From Duganella sp. BJB476 (GTDB lineage: Bacteria; Pseudomonadota; Gammaproteobacteria; Burkholderiales; Burkholderiaceae_D), in assembly GCF_003416895.1 (NCBI RefSeq), contig NZ_QVIO01000006.1, forward strand, positions 1 through 64,000: a stretch of 64,000 nucleotides of DNA, in the 5' to 3' direction. How positions within the stretch are numbered: the first letter of the stretch is position 1; the number at the start of each line of letters is the position of its first letter. A program made the translations under genes and the position numbers. Below the pieces are notes generated by a model. The model saw only the letters and a program-made list of their open reading frames with translations. It searched no databases and had not been told where the DNA came from. This document shows, in pieces, positions 40,871 through 49,940 of this stretch.

Positions 40871-43114
40871 GTGAAAATTTTGCTTCGTGTAGCAGTCATT
40901 GGTGCTGGTGTTTTGCTTGCTGCCGCTGCGGCGGCCGGCGATCTCGCGCTGCGCTACGACCGGCCTGCGCCCGATACGGCGCAAGGCTGGGAGCAGGAGG
41001 CGCTGCCGATCGGGAATGGCCGCATCGGCGCCATGATCTTCGGCCAGCTGGCGCGGGAGCGCATCCAGTTCAACGACATCACCTTGTGGACCGGCGACGA
41101 CAAGGCGATGGGCGCTTATCAGCCGTTTGGCGATGTCTATATCAACCTGCCGGGGCATGAGCAGGGGACGACGGCCTACGCGCGACAGCTGGACATTGGT
41201 CAAAGCCTTCACAGCGTGAGCTACACACATGGCGGCGTCAAGTTCAAGCGCGAGGCTTTCGCCAGCTATCCGGCGCAGGTGATCGCGATGCGCCTCAGTG
41301 CGGACAAGCGTGGACAGTACACCGGCTCGATCGAGCTGACCGATATGCACGACGCGCAGATCAAGGCGCTGGGCAACCGCATCGTCGCCACAGGTTCGTT
41401 GCCGGGCAATGCGATGGACTACGCCAGCCAGGTGCAGGTGCTGAACGAGGGCGGGGCGATTGCGGTCGATGGCAACCGGATCACTTTCACCCGCTGTGAT
41501 GCGGTGACGCTGATACTGGGCGCCGGCACCAGCTACGCTCTCGATCCGACGAAGAAGTTCCAGGGTGAGCATCCGCTGCCGCGCGTGACGGCGCAGGTCA
41601 GCGCTGCTGCCCTTCCGTGGCCGGCGCTGCTGGCCGAGCACCAGAAGGATTTTCACGCGCAGTTCAATCGCATGAGCGTGGACTTTGGCACGGCCGTGTC
41701 GGCACGCCGCGCGCAGCCTACCGACCAGCGTATCGCCACCTACACGGCGGAGGGCAACGATCCCGAACTGGAGGCCCAGTTCTTCCAGTACGGCCGCTAC
41801 CTGCTGATCTCCAGTTCGCGCGATTCGCTGCCCGCCAATTTGCAGGGACTGTGGAACAACAACCTGACGCCGCCCTGGAATTCGGACTACCACACCAACA
41901 TCAACATTCAGATGAACTACTGGCCGGCGGAACCGGCCAACCTGTCGCAGAACGCGCTGCCGTTCTTCGCGCTGGTGCAGGGCATGGCGCCGGTGTATCG
42001 CCAGGTGATCGCCGGCACGGAGACTTTCGTCAGCAGCGCCGGCAAGCCGGTGCGCGGCTGGACGGTGCGCACCGAATCGAATCCGTTCGGCGCCATGGGC
42101 TATATCTGGAACAAGACCGGCAACGCCTGGTACGCCCAGCATTTCTGGGAGCACTATGCCTACACGCAGGACAAGGCGTTCCTGCGCAAGGTGGCGTATC
42201 CGACGATGAAGGAGGCGGTGCACTTCTGGCAGGACTACCTGAAGCAGCTGCCGGATGGCCGCCTGGTGGCGCCGCTGGGCTGGTCGCCGGAGCACGGGCC
42301 GATCGAGGACGGCGTCACCTACGACCAGGAAATCGTCTGGGACCTGTTCAACAACACCGTCGAAGCGGCGGACGTGCTGGGCGACGACCAGGCCTTCCGC
42401 GCGCAGGTCGCCGCCATGCGGGACAAGCTGGCCGCGCCGCGCGTGGGCAGCTGGGGCCAGCTGCTGGAATGGCTGGAAGAGAAAAAAGATCCGGTGCTCG
42501 ATACGCCCGGCGATGCGCATCGCCATGTGTCGCACCTGTTCGGGCTTTATCCCGGTCGCCAGATCTCGCCGACGCAAACGCCTGAACTGGCCGCCGCCGC
42601 GCGCAAGTCGCTGGAAGGGCGCGGCGATGCCGGCACCGGCTGGTCGATGGCGTGGAAGACGGCTTACTGGGCGCGGCTGCTGGACGGCAACCACGCCTAC
42701 AAGATGCTGCGCGGGCAGCTGGCCAAGCCGGGCGCGCGCGCCGCGCAGCAAAGCGGCAAGGGCAGCGAGGGTAACAACGCGGGCGGGACCTATCCGAACA
42801 TGCTGGACGCGCATCCGCCGTTCCAGATCGACGGCAATTTCGGCGCCGTGGCGGCGATCTGCGAGATGCTGGTGCAGTCGCAGACCGGAGAGATCCATCT
42901 GCTGCCGGCGTTGCCGTCGGCGTGGCAGGCCGGTTCGGTCAAGGGCCTGCGCGCACGGGGCGGCTATGAAGTTGACGTGGCATGGGCTGGCGGCAAGCTG
43001 ACTTTGGCCACGATACGCCGCACCGCCGGCTCTGGCCCCGGCAAGGTGCGCTACGGCGACAAGGTGGTTTCCTTGAACCTGAAGGTTGGCGAAAGCCGGC
43101 GGTTACGCTTGTAG
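40871..43114 (+). CDS. GH95 alpha-L-fucosidase
   Basis: The 747-residue periplasmic enzyme starts at a GTG with a signal peptide (KILLRVAVIGAGVLLAAAAAAG). GH95 features include IGNGRIGAMIFG near the N-terminus, ANLQGLWNNNLTPPWNSDYH with the substrate-binding Asn cluster, SPEHGP with the acid Glu, and FQIDGNFGAVAAI with the conserved Asp. It should release alpha-1,2-fucose capping galactose, the first trimming step for fucosylated xyloglucan. GH95 also contains alpha-galactosidases, so specificity is not certain. The last 12 bases overlap the convergent oxidoreductase gene. Confidence 0.92.
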   Translation: MKILLRVAVIGAGVLLAAAAAAGDLALRYDRPAPDTAQGWEQEALPIGNGRIGAMIFGQLARERIQFNDITLWTGDDKAMGAYQPFGDVYINLPGHEQGTTAYARQLDIGQSLHSVSYTHGGVKFKREAFASYPAQVIAMRLSADKRGQYTGSIELTDMHDAQIKALGNRIVATGSLPGNAMDYASQVQVLNEGGAIAVDGNRITFTRCDAVTLILGAGTSYALDPTKKFQGEHPLPRVTAQVSAAALPWPALLAEHQKDFHAQFNRMSVDFGTAVSARRAQPTDQRIATYTAEGNDPELEAQFFQYGRYLLISSSRDSLPANLQGLWNNNLTPPWNSDYHTNINIQMNYWPAEPANLSQNALPFFALVQGMAPVYRQVIAGTETFVSSAGKPVRGWTVRTESNPFGAMGYIWNKTGNAWYAQHFWEHYAYTQDKAFLRKVAYPTMKEAVHFWQDYLKQLPDGRLVAPLGWSPEHGPIEDGVTYDQEIVWDLFNNTVEAADVLGDDQAFRAQVAAMRDKLAAPRVGSWGQLLEWLEEKKDPVLDTPGDAHRHVSHLFGLYPGRQISPTQTPELAAAARKSLEGRGDAGTGWSMAWKTAYWARLLDGNHAYKMLRGQLAKPGARAAQQSGKGSEGNNAGGTYPNMLDAHPPFQIDGNFGAVAAICEMLVQSQTGEIHLLPALPSAWQAGSVKGLRARGGYEVDVAWAGGKLTLATIRRTAGSGPGKVRYGDKVVSLNLKVGESRRLRL

Positions 43115-44344
43115 TTGGCCGGCGGCTGTGAGCCAGGCCCGATAGCGCCTGGTCAGCAGCGCCATGCGGACCTGACCGGCGATCATGGTCAGCAGCGGCG
43201 AGTAGCGACGTGCCTGCGCCGTGTCGCCGTTGCCCAGCGCCCGCATGCGGCGCTTGACCAGCGCCATCGAGGCGAGCGACGCCATGGTCTTATCTTTCCA
43301 CTCCACCGGCGCGGGCAGCGCCGCCGGTTCGCGGCCTGCGCGCCATTGCTGCGGCAGGTCCGGCACTTCGGCCAGCGCGGTCGCAATGCCGGCCACGGCG
43401 ACGCCGCTGGCCAATACCTGCTCGGCCACGGCCTTGCGGGCGATGCCGCCGGTGGTCATGACCGGCATGCGCGCCACCGCCGCCAGCTCCTTGGCGAACT
43501 CCAGGAAGTAGGCTTCGCGCGCCAGCGTGCGGCCGTCGGCGGTGCGGCCCTGCATGGCCGGGCTTTCGTAGCTGCCGCCCGACAGTTCGATCAAATCCAC
43601 CGGCAGCTCGTTCAGCAGCAGCACGACCTGCCTGGCGTCGTCCTCGGAGAAGCCGCCGCGCTGGAAGTCGGCCGAATTCAGTTTGACGGCCACGCTGAAG
43701 CGGGGCGATACACGCGCCCGCACGGCGCGCACTACCTCCAGCAGCAGGCGCGCGCGGTTGGCCAGGCTGCCGCCCCAGTTGTCGCGGCGGCGATTGGTCA
43801 GCGGCGACAGGAACTGGGAGAGCAGGTAGCCGTGCGCGGCGTGGATTTGCACGCCGTTGAAGCCTGCCTGTTCGGCGGCGCGCGCGGTGGCGGCGAAACG
43901 GTTGATGACTTCCTCGATCTGCACGGTGCTCATCTCGACCGGCTGCGCAAACAGCTTGCTGTGCTTGCCCAAGTCCAGCGCCACCGCCGACGGCGCCCAG
44001 GCGTTGCCGCCCATATTGGCCATCACCTGGCGGCCGGGATGGTTAATCTGCATCCACACCTGCGCGCCTTGCTGGCTTGCCGCTTGCGCCCATTGCCGGA
44101 ACGGTTCCAGCTGCGTGCTTGCTTCCAGCACTACGCCGCCCGGTCCGGTCATTGCGCGGCCGTCGATCATGACGTTGCCGGTGATGATCAGGCCCACGCC
44201 GCCTGCGGCCCAGCTTTGGTATAAACGGTTTAGCGCGGGGCCGGGCAGCTGGCCGGCGTCGGCCATGTTTTCTTCCATCGCGGCCTTGGCCAGGCGGTTG
44301 GGGAGGGTGCTGCCGTTCGGTAGTGTCAGTGGAGTGAACATCAT
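43103..44344 (-). CDS. Old Yellow Enzyme-family NADH:flavin oxidoreductase
   Basis: The 413-residue FMN barrel enzyme reduces activated C=C bonds. Visible landmarks are LPNRLAKAAMEENMAD, VGLIITGNVMID, MQINHPGRQ, the catalytic pair in QIHAAHGYLLSQFLSPLTNRR, and the FMN-phosphate region MTTGGIA. It is cytoplasmic and has no iron-sulfur or second flavin domain, so it is the short type. It is divergent from a MerR regulator across 70 bases containing a MerR-like palindrome, so control by that regulator is likely. The physiological substrate is unknown. Confidence 0.9.
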   Translation of the reverse strand: MMFTPLTLPNGSTLPNRLAKAAMEENMADAGQLPGPALNRLYQSWAAGGVGLIITGNVMIDGRAMTGPGGVVLEASTQLEPFRQWAQAASQQGAQVWMQINHPGRQVMANMGGNAWAPSAVALDLGKHSKLFAQPVEMSTVQIEEVINRFAATARAAEQAGFNGVQIHAAHGYLLSQFLSPLTNRRRDNWGGSLANRARLLLEVVRAVRARVSPRFSVAVKLNSADFQRGGFSEDDARQVVLLLNELPVDLIELSGGSYESPAMQGRTADGRTLAREAYFLEFAKELAAVARMPVMTTGGIARKAVAEQVLASGVAVAGIATALAEVPDLPQQWRAGREPAALPAPVEWKDKTMASLASMALVKRRMRALGNGDTAQARRYSPLLTMIAGQVRMALLTRRYRAWLTAAGQLQA

Positions 44345-44385
44345 GTCGGATCCGGGCTTGGTGTAGGAAATGATGTATCCTAAGG

Positions 44386-44401
44386 TTGAAGTTCACTTTA
44401 A
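44386..44401. promoter_or_regulatory. MerR-type operator
   Basis: TTGAAGT-TC-ACTTTAA is an inverted repeat (6 of 7 positions) in the divergent spacer between the oxidoreductase and MerR genes. Its arms resemble the CTTRAAGT core of MerR-family sites such as those of CadR and SoxR relatives. Confidence 0.55.
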
Positions 44402-44414
44402 GGTCAAGCGAAAT

Positions 44415-44807
44415 ATGAAAATAGGCGAATTGGCGGAGCGTTCGGGCCTTGCGGCGTCGGCGATCCGCTATTACGAGAAGGCTGGCTTGCTGCCGAAGGC
44501 GGTGCGCGGCGCCAACGGCTACCGCGTGTATGCGGAGACGGCGCTGGAACGTCTGCACATGATCCAGATCGGGCAGAACCTCGGCTTTACGCTGGAGGCG
44601 ATACGCGCGGTGTCGCAGCTCGAAGGTGCTGCCTTCCAGGATGGGCTGCTGCATAACCTCGATGCGCGCCTGGGCGAGATCGAGCAGATGATGCAGACGC
44701 TGCGCACCCAGCGCGAATCGCTGCTGGACACGCGGCAGAGGCTACAGCAGTCCTGGGCGAACAATGAATGCCTGAGCAATGCCGACCTGGCGGCGGCAAA
44801 GCGCTAG
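44415..44807 (+). CDS. MerR-family transcriptional regulator
   Basis: This 130-residue regulator starts MKIGELAERSGLAASAIRYYEKAGLL, a canonical MerR winged helix, followed by NGYRVY and LERLHMIQIGQNLGFTLEAI and a C-terminal coiled coil (LDARLGEIEQMMQTLRTQRE). No metal-binding Cys cluster is visible (one Cys, in NNECLS), so an organic or redox signal is more likely than a metal. It is convergent with, and overlaps by four bases, the M23 peptidase gene. It should act on the operator at 44386. Confidence 0.88.
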   Translation: MKIGELAERSGLAASAIRYYEKAGLLPKAVRGANGYRVYAETALERLHMIQIGQNLGFTLEAIRAVSQLEGAAFQDGLLHNLDARLGEIEQMMQTLRTQRESLLDTRQRLQQSWANNECLSNADLAAAKR

Positions 44808-45976
44808 AAGCCGACGATGTCGCCGTCCAGCGGCATGCGGCGGCGCAGCTTGGGCGCTTGCGGCGCGAGCTTGATGGTCGAGGTGCTGTTCAGCGCTTCG
44901 CTCTCGCTGCTGTGGCCCGCGGGCGTGTAGCTGTCGAACACGAAGGGCAGGCCTTGCGAGTCGGCGAAGCTGGCCTGGTCCGATACGTGGAAGTGCAGGT
45001 GCGGTGCGCCGGCGGCGCCCGTCAGCCCCAGGTGCCCCAGCAGCGCGCCGCGTTTCACGCGCTGCCCCGGCTTGACCTGCACGCTGCCCTGGCGCAGGTG
45101 GGCGTAGTGGACGAACACGCCGGGCTGCACCTCCAGCACGATGAAATTACCGTACAGGGTGCGGGCGCTGAGTTCTGCCGGCTCTTCCTGCGGCGACAAA
45201 GGCTTCTGGTCGGCGAGGCCGTCCCGGGTGTCGCGTACCACGCCGTCGGCGGCGGCCAGCACGTCGCTGTTCCAGCCGGTCCAATCCTCGACGCGGCTTT
45301 CCGCCAGTTTTTCCACCGGCGTGCGCACGGCGTGGCCCTGCGTGTCCAGTCCGAAGAAGTCGATGGCGTAGCGTTGAGGGATGGTCAGGCGGCCGTTCTG
45401 CGCGATCACGCTGCCCCAGTGGTGCGATTGCGCGTGGCCGGGGCCTTCGTCGGCCAGCCACAGGCCGCCGCGCAGGGGCGGGCCCAGTACAACCGGCGGC
45501 CTGGCGTCGACCGCTACGGCGATGTCGTCGGCGGTTTGAAGTTCGCCCTTGGCGGTCTTGAAGGTGAGCTTGTGGCGCAGCGTGTGTGGCGGTTTGCGGC
45601 CGTCCGGCAAAGGCGCGGCGATCAGCAGCAGCGCATGCATGCCGCCGGCGATGGCGAGGCTGTTGTCGGCTTCCAGCTCCTTGTTGGGGCGCAGCAGGCC
45701 GGCCAATGCAGCGCCGCTGAAGGTGGCCAGCGGTTTGGCGTCGCCGTCGGCGTAGACGGCGGCCTCGGTCAGTTTCAGCACGCCGGTGTCTGCGTAGAAG
45801 TTCCCGATATCCAGCTCGTAGTAGAGGCGGCGCACACCGTCGCTGCCCGCCACCGTTTGCGGCGCGTGCAGCGCATGCGCTTCGACCTGCGCCTGCGACG
45901 CGGCCCCAGCTCCCGTTGCGGCGCACGCCAGCAACAGCGCCAGCGCGGCCGGCACGACCAAGTGGCCGGGCCTCAT
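44804..45976 (-). CDS. exported M23 family metallopeptidase
   Basis: The 390-residue protein has a signal peptide (about 1-25). The C-terminal LytM domain shows YGNFIVLEV, FVHYAHLRQGSV and HLHFHVSD, with the zinc-site histidines; an earlier His is in the SHHWGSV region. The N-terminal ~150 residues are a beta-rich domain of unknown role. It should cleave peptide cross-links in cell-wall material or another periplasmic target. The start overlaps the stop of the upstream formamidase gene by ATGA, so both are made from one mRNA, an odd partnership. Confidence 0.85.
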   Translation of the reverse strand: MRPGHLVVPAALALLLACAATGAGAASQAQVEAHALHAPQTVAGSDGVRRLYYELDIGNFYADTGVLKLTEAAVYADGDAKPLATFSGAALAGLLRPNKELEADNSLAIAGGMHALLLIAAPLPDGRKPPHTLRHKLTFKTAKGELQTADDIAVAVDARPPVVLGPPLRGGLWLADEGPGHAQSHHWGSVIAQNGRLTIPQRYAIDFFGLDTQGHAVRTPVEKLAESRVEDWTGWNSDVLAAADGVVRDTRDGLADQKPLSPQEEPAELSARTLYGNFIVLEVQPGVFVHYAHLRQGSVQVKPGQRVKRGALLGHLGLTGAAGAPHLHFHVSDQASFADSQGLPFVFDSYTPAGHSSESEALNSTSTIKLAPQAPKLRRRMPLDGDIVGF

Positions 45977-46974
45977 TTGAAGATCCGTTTCGGCAGCATG
46001 GCGTGCACGCCAACATTGCCGTCGACGAGCTGCGTGATCTCCATGTCCACCGCCACGCTGGCGAGCATGTAGGCGTCGTCGCGGCCCAGGTGCTTTTCCG
46101 CGACCAGGAAATCGATCATGTCGCGCAGTGCGTGTTCGGTGGCGGTCTTCAGGTCGGGGCTGAAGCCCATCGAGATGTAATGGGTCGGGGTTTCCGCGCG
46201 CGGCCAGATCAGGTGGCGGTCCTTGTGGACGATGAAGCGGAAGCTGCCGCTCAGATAGGTCTCCAGCGCGGTGATATCCACCTCGCCGTTGCCCTGCGCG
46301 GCGTGGCCGTCGCCGGCCTGGAATAGCGCGCCCTTGGCGGCCACCGGGATGTACAGCGTGGTGCCGGCCACCAGCTCCTTGTTGTCCATGTTGCCGGCGT
46401 GGGCGAACGGCGGCGCGCTGTCGATCTTGCCGCCGGCCGGCGCCAGGCCCATGCTGCCGAAGAAGGGCCTCAGGGGAATCTCGATACCGGGTCCGAAGTG
46501 GCCGATCATCTTTTGCCGGTCCAGCGGGATGATCTTGCTGCGGCTGTACGGATACTCCATCGGCAGGAAGCCTTTGCCCAGCGCGAAGCCGTTGCAGGCG
46601 AAGTTGGCGTCCAGGTCCACCTTGAGGATCTGCACCTCCAGCACGTCGCCCGGTTCCGCTTCGGCGATGGCGACCGGGCCGGTGAGGATATGCCCGCCCG
46701 GTCCCTTGTCCTTGACTTCGTTGTAGATGGCAGCGGTGTAGGGCGGGATGTCTTCCGGCTTGACGCCGTTGGCGATCATGCGCTCCGGCGTGCCGCAGGT
46801 GGACAGGGTTTGCATGCGCACCGTGTCGCCGCTATGCACCGTCAGCACCGGCTTGGACTGGCCGGAGTAGTAGCCCCAGGCCACGGTATCCGGCCGAGCC
46901 GGCAGGTTGTAGTCGGCCGCCGTGGCGGAGTGGCACAGCAGTGCTGCGGACAGCAATAAGCTAGGACGGCGCAT
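45973..46974 (-). CDS. exported acetamidase/formamidase family protein
   Basis: The product has 333 residues from ATG 46974, with a signal peptide (MRRPSLLLSAALLCHSATA). The FmdA/AmdA fold shows TGPVAIAEAEPGDVLEVQI, GIEIPLRPFFGSMGLAP, HAGNMDNKELVAGTTLYIPV and FQAGDGHAAQGNGEVD. The conserved metal- or substrate-binding residues appear present. Most relatives are cytoplasmic and release ammonia from short amides; this one should work in the periplasm. A frame start at 47016 would precede the signal peptide and is rejected. It is followed by the M23 peptidase with a four-base overlap. Confidence 0.88.
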   Translation of the reverse strand: MRRPSLLLSAALLCHSATAADYNLPARPDTVAWGYYSGQSKPVLTVHSGDTVRMQTLSTCGTPERMIANGVKPEDIPPYTAAIYNEVKDKGPGGHILTGPVAIAEAEPGDVLEVQILKVDLDANFACNGFALGKGFLPMEYPYSRSKIIPLDRQKMIGHFGPGIEIPLRPFFGSMGLAPAGGKIDSAPPFAHAGNMDNKELVAGTTLYIPVAAKGALFQAGDGHAAQGNGEVDITALETYLSGSFRFIVHKDRHLIWPRAETPTHYISMGFSPDLKTATEHALRDMIDFLVAEKHLGRDDAYMLASVAVDMEITQLVDGNVGVHAMLPKRIFK

Positions 46975-47032
46975 GCGTAACGACTCCGGCTGGTGGCGAA
47001 GCACCGACAGTGTCACACCTGCGCGGGGCTTG

Positions 47033-47812
47033 TCAATCGGTGGTGACTTCGGCGTCGGCCAGGAAGTTGACGATGGCCGGGTTGACCACGGCGCCGTGGG
47101 TGATCGGCCCCATATGGCCGCCGCGCGTTTGCAGCGCCGTGGCGTCGGGCAGGGCGGCGGCCAGCGCTTCGGCCAGCAGGCGGGTCGAGGCCGGGCTGTT
47201 GGCGCCGGACATGACCAGCGATGGCATCGTCAGCGCCGACAAATCGTCCAGCGTGGCCGCTTCGCCCAGCAGCGCCTGGAAGTCCAGACGCACCTTGACG
47301 ATCATGCCGATCATCTTGTCCTGTGCCGCCGGCGGCGCGGCGTCGAAGGCGCCGGCGCGGTTCCAGTAGTCGATGAAGATGCGGGTGGCGTCGCGGTCCT
47401 GCTCCGGTCCACAGGCGTTGATGCGCTCCACCACGGCGACGATCTCGGCGCGCGCCGGATGCTGCGCCGGCAGCAGGTGGAAGGCCACCGGCTCGAACAG
47501 TGTCAGCGACAGCACGCGGGCCGGCATGCGGCGCGCCATGTGCAGCGCCGAGGCGCCGCCGAAGGAGTGGCCGATCAGGTGGAAGGCTTCGCCCGGCTCC
47601 AGGCGCGAGGCGACGGCGGCGTTGACGGCGTCGACTTCATGCGCCAGCGTGTGGACATAGCCGGCGTCGACGTCGGTAGGGAAGGGCGAGGCGCCGTAGC
47701 CGAGCAGGTCGACGGCGATGCAGCGGAAATTGCTTTCGAGTTGAGCGATCAGGTCGGCCCATTGGGCCTTGGAACTCATGGAGCTATGCAGCAGTACGAC
47801 AGCAGGTTTCAT
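47033..47812 (-). CDS. alpha/beta-fold hydrolase
   Basis: The 259-residue cytoplasmic hydrolase begins MKPAVVLLHSSMSSKAQW (oxyanion loop). The nucleophile elbow is GHSFGGAS. A cap region with ERINACGPEQDRDATR follows, then SLVMSGANSP (likely acid region) and GGHMGPITH with the catalytic His. Relatives include 2-hydroxymuconate-type hydrolases and haloperoxidase-like esterases. The substrate is unknown. It is divergent from the next alpha/beta hydrolase gene. Confidence 0.85.
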   Translation of the reverse strand: MKPAVVLLHSSMSSKAQWADLIAQLESNFRCIAVDLLGYGASPFPTDVDAGYVHTLAHEVDAVNAAVASRLEPGEAFHLIGHSFGGASALHMARRMPARVLSLTLFEPVAFHLLPAQHPARAEIVAVVERINACGPEQDRDATRIFIDYWNRAGAFDAAPPAAQDKMIGMIVKVRLDFQALLGEAATLDDLSALTMPSLVMSGANSPASTRLLAEALAAALPDATALQTRGGHMGPITHGAVVNPAIVNFLADAEVTTD

Positions 47813-47953
47813 TATCGGGAATGCACGAAAAAACGGAGCGCGTATTATACCGGCTCTTGTGAAACTGGCCGCGCGGCACTATGTGTGGCCTATACCACGC
47901 ACGACTTCATTTTTCGTACCGTGGACACGAGGGACGAGAGTAAACTAGAGGTC

Positions 47954-48790
47954 ATGAACAATTCCAAAAAAGTCGCGGGTTTTGCCGGTCTCGTCAGTGT
48001 GCTCTGGATGGGGCTGACGGCCGCGGTGGCGGCCAACCAGAAACGGCTGCTGTTCAATCCGCTGGGCAGCAAGCGCGAGGTGCTCAAGCCCTACAGCAGC
48101 GGCCATCGCACGCGGCCCATCGTGGTGCGTTCCAATGACGGCACGCGGCTGTCCGGCTGGCTGATGACTCCACCTGTCAAGGGACCGCATCCGGGCGTGA
48201 TTTATTTTGGCGGCCGTTCGGAGGAAGTGTCCTGGGTGGCGCGCGACGCCGGCAAGCTATTTCCTGGCATGGCGGTGCTGGCGGTGAATTATCGCGGCTA
48301 CGGCGATTCGCACGGCGATCCGGCGGAGGAACATTTCGTCGACGACGGCCGCATGTTGTTCGACTGGCTCAGCGAACGCCATCATGTCGATCCCAAGCGC
48401 ATCGCCGTGGTCGGGCGCAGCCTCGGGTCAGGCGTGGCGGTGCAGGTGGCGATGGAGCGCGACGCCAATTCCATCGTGCTGATCACGCCCTATGATTCCA
48501 TCCTGGCCATCGCCAAGCGCAAGTTCAAGGCGATCCCGGTCGAGTATGTGCTGCGGCATAAATTCGAATCGGTGAAGTACGCGCACCACCTGAAAGCGCC
48601 GACCTATGTGCTGCGCGCCGCCTCCGACGACGTGGTGCCGCATTCGCATACCGACCTGCTGGTCGAGAAGCTGGGGCAATTGCATGCGGACGAAATCGTT
48701 CCCGATTCCGACCACATGAACATCCCCTACCTGGAAGCCACGCAGGATCGCATCGCCAGCTTCCTGCGCGGACGATTCGGCCAGACATGA
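47954..48790 (+). CDS. membrane-anchored or exported alpha/beta hydrolase
   Basis: The product is 278 residues from ATG 47954 (AGAGG upstream). It begins with a signal-anchor (MNNSKKVAGFAGLVSVLWMG). Then come HPGVIYFGGRSEEVSW, LAVNYRGYGDSHG, the nucleophile GRSLGSG, the acid region ASDDVVPHSHT and DSDHMNIP with the His. This pattern is the YfhR/Bem46-like hydrolase group. The long frame upstream of 47954 overlaps the opposite gene and is not coding. It overlaps the next gene by ATGA. Confidence 0.85.
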   Translation: MNNSKKVAGFAGLVSVLWMGLTAAVAANQKRLLFNPLGSKREVLKPYSSGHRTRPIVVRSNDGTRLSGWLMTPPVKGPHPGVIYFGGRSEEVSWVARDAGKLFPGMAVLAVNYRGYGDSHGDPAEEHFVDDGRMLFDWLSERHHVDPKRIAVVGRSLGSGVAVQVAMERDANSIVLITPYDSILAIAKRKFKAIPVEYVLRHKFESVKYAHHLKAPTYVLRAASDDVVPHSHTDLLVEKLGQLHADEIVPDSDHMNIPYLEATQDRIASFLRGRFGQT

Positions 48791-49935
48791 CGGCCCCGTT
48801 CATGCGTGTTTCTCCCTTGTTGCTGCTGCTCTGTTGCGCCGGCCTGGCGCAGGCGGCCGTGCCCGCCCTGGTGCGCAGCGTGGGGGTGCAGGGCAAGTCT
48901 GCCGATGGCAAGCCGGTGCCCACCGGCGATATCGTCATGCCGCTGGTGCAGGCGGGCGATCCGGTGCTGTCGGCCAAAATCAACGACAAGCTGTTTCTCT
49001 CGCGCTTCGGAGTGCTGGCGCCCAAGCAGGCGGGCAAGGCGGTGGGCGCGGCCGACGGCATCGTCCTGGACGGTATCGCGACGCAATCCTTCAAGGTCGG
49101 CCGCAACGATGGCCGCATCCTGACCGTCGCCTTCGACAGCGAATTCTGCGCCGCCTATTGCGAGAGCAGCCAGGCGTACTACAGCTTCGACATGGCCAGC
49201 GGCCGCTCGCTGCAGGCGGAGGACCTCTTCACGGCCGCCGGCATGCGCGAGCTGGCGCGGCAGATGCGCAAGCAGCGCCTGGCGATCTACCGCGGCGAGA
49301 CGGCTAAGCAGAAAGCATCGCTGGACGCGCTGCGCAAGCAAAAGAACGCATCCAAGGACGACCTCGACGATCTTGAACAGCGCGTGGCGCTCAATTCCGA
49401 CTGCGCCGACGCGGAAAACCAGCGGGCCACCCAGTCGGACGCCGATTTGCTGGCGGCGTTCCGCTCCTACCAGCTGGAGGCGGCCGCGCAGAAGTACACC
49501 ATCTATTCGTCGGGCTGCTCCAGCCATGCCGAGCGCGCGCTGGACGATGTCGGCAGCGTGAAGCTGGCGATATCCTATGCCGAGCTGTCGCCGCAGTTGA
49601 GCGGATACGGCAAGGCGCTGCTGTTGGGAACGGGGCCGGTGCCGGCGGGCGGCGGATACTTCGGCCAGGTGCTGCATGGCAGCCTGGGGACGATGGCGGT
49701 GACGATGATGCTGGACAAAGACGACGACGGCGGCGTCCACGGGACGTATTTTTACGATAAATTCCGCCAGCCCATCGCGCTCGACGGCGCGGAGCGCGAC
49801 GGCAAGCTGGTGCTGAACGAGCGCAGCGGCGACAAGGTCAGTGCGACGCTGCAGCTGGGCTGGTCGGAGCCAGCCCACGCGCTGCAAGGCCGCTGGGCCG
49901 GCAAGAAGGAGCTGGACGTCAGCGTCGCTCCCTGA
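48787..49935 (+). CDS. exported protein of unknown function
   Basis: The 382-residue product has a signal peptide (about 1-23, LLLLLCCAGLAQA). The middle resembles the DUF3298/RsiV-like layout: ILTVAFDSEFCAAYCESSQAYYSFDMASGRSLQAEDLF, with a Cys pair, then a charged helix (about 160-200). The C-terminal part (LHGSLGTMAVTMMLDKDDDGGVHGTYFY...) looks like a small beta-barrel. It is probably periplasmic. Translation is coupled to the upstream hydrolase by a four-base overlap. I do not assign a function. Confidence 0.7.
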   Translation: MTAPFMRVSPLLLLLCCAGLAQAAVPALVRSVGVQGKSADGKPVPTGDIVMPLVQAGDPVLSAKINDKLFLSRFGVLAPKQAGKAVGAADGIVLDGIATQSFKVGRNDGRILTVAFDSEFCAAYCESSQAYYSFDMASGRSLQAEDLFTAAGMRELARQMRKQRLAIYRGETAKQKASLDALRKQKNASKDDLDDLEQRVALNSDCADAENQRATQSDADLLAAFRSYQLEAAAQKYTIYSSGCSSHAERALDDVGSVKLAISYAELSPQLSGYGKALLLGTGPVPAGGGYFGQVLHGSLGTMAVTMMLDKDDDGGVHGTYFYDKFRQPIALDGAERDGKLVLNERSGDKVSATLQLGWSEPAHALQGRWAGKKELDVSVAP

Positions 49936-49940
49936 GACCG

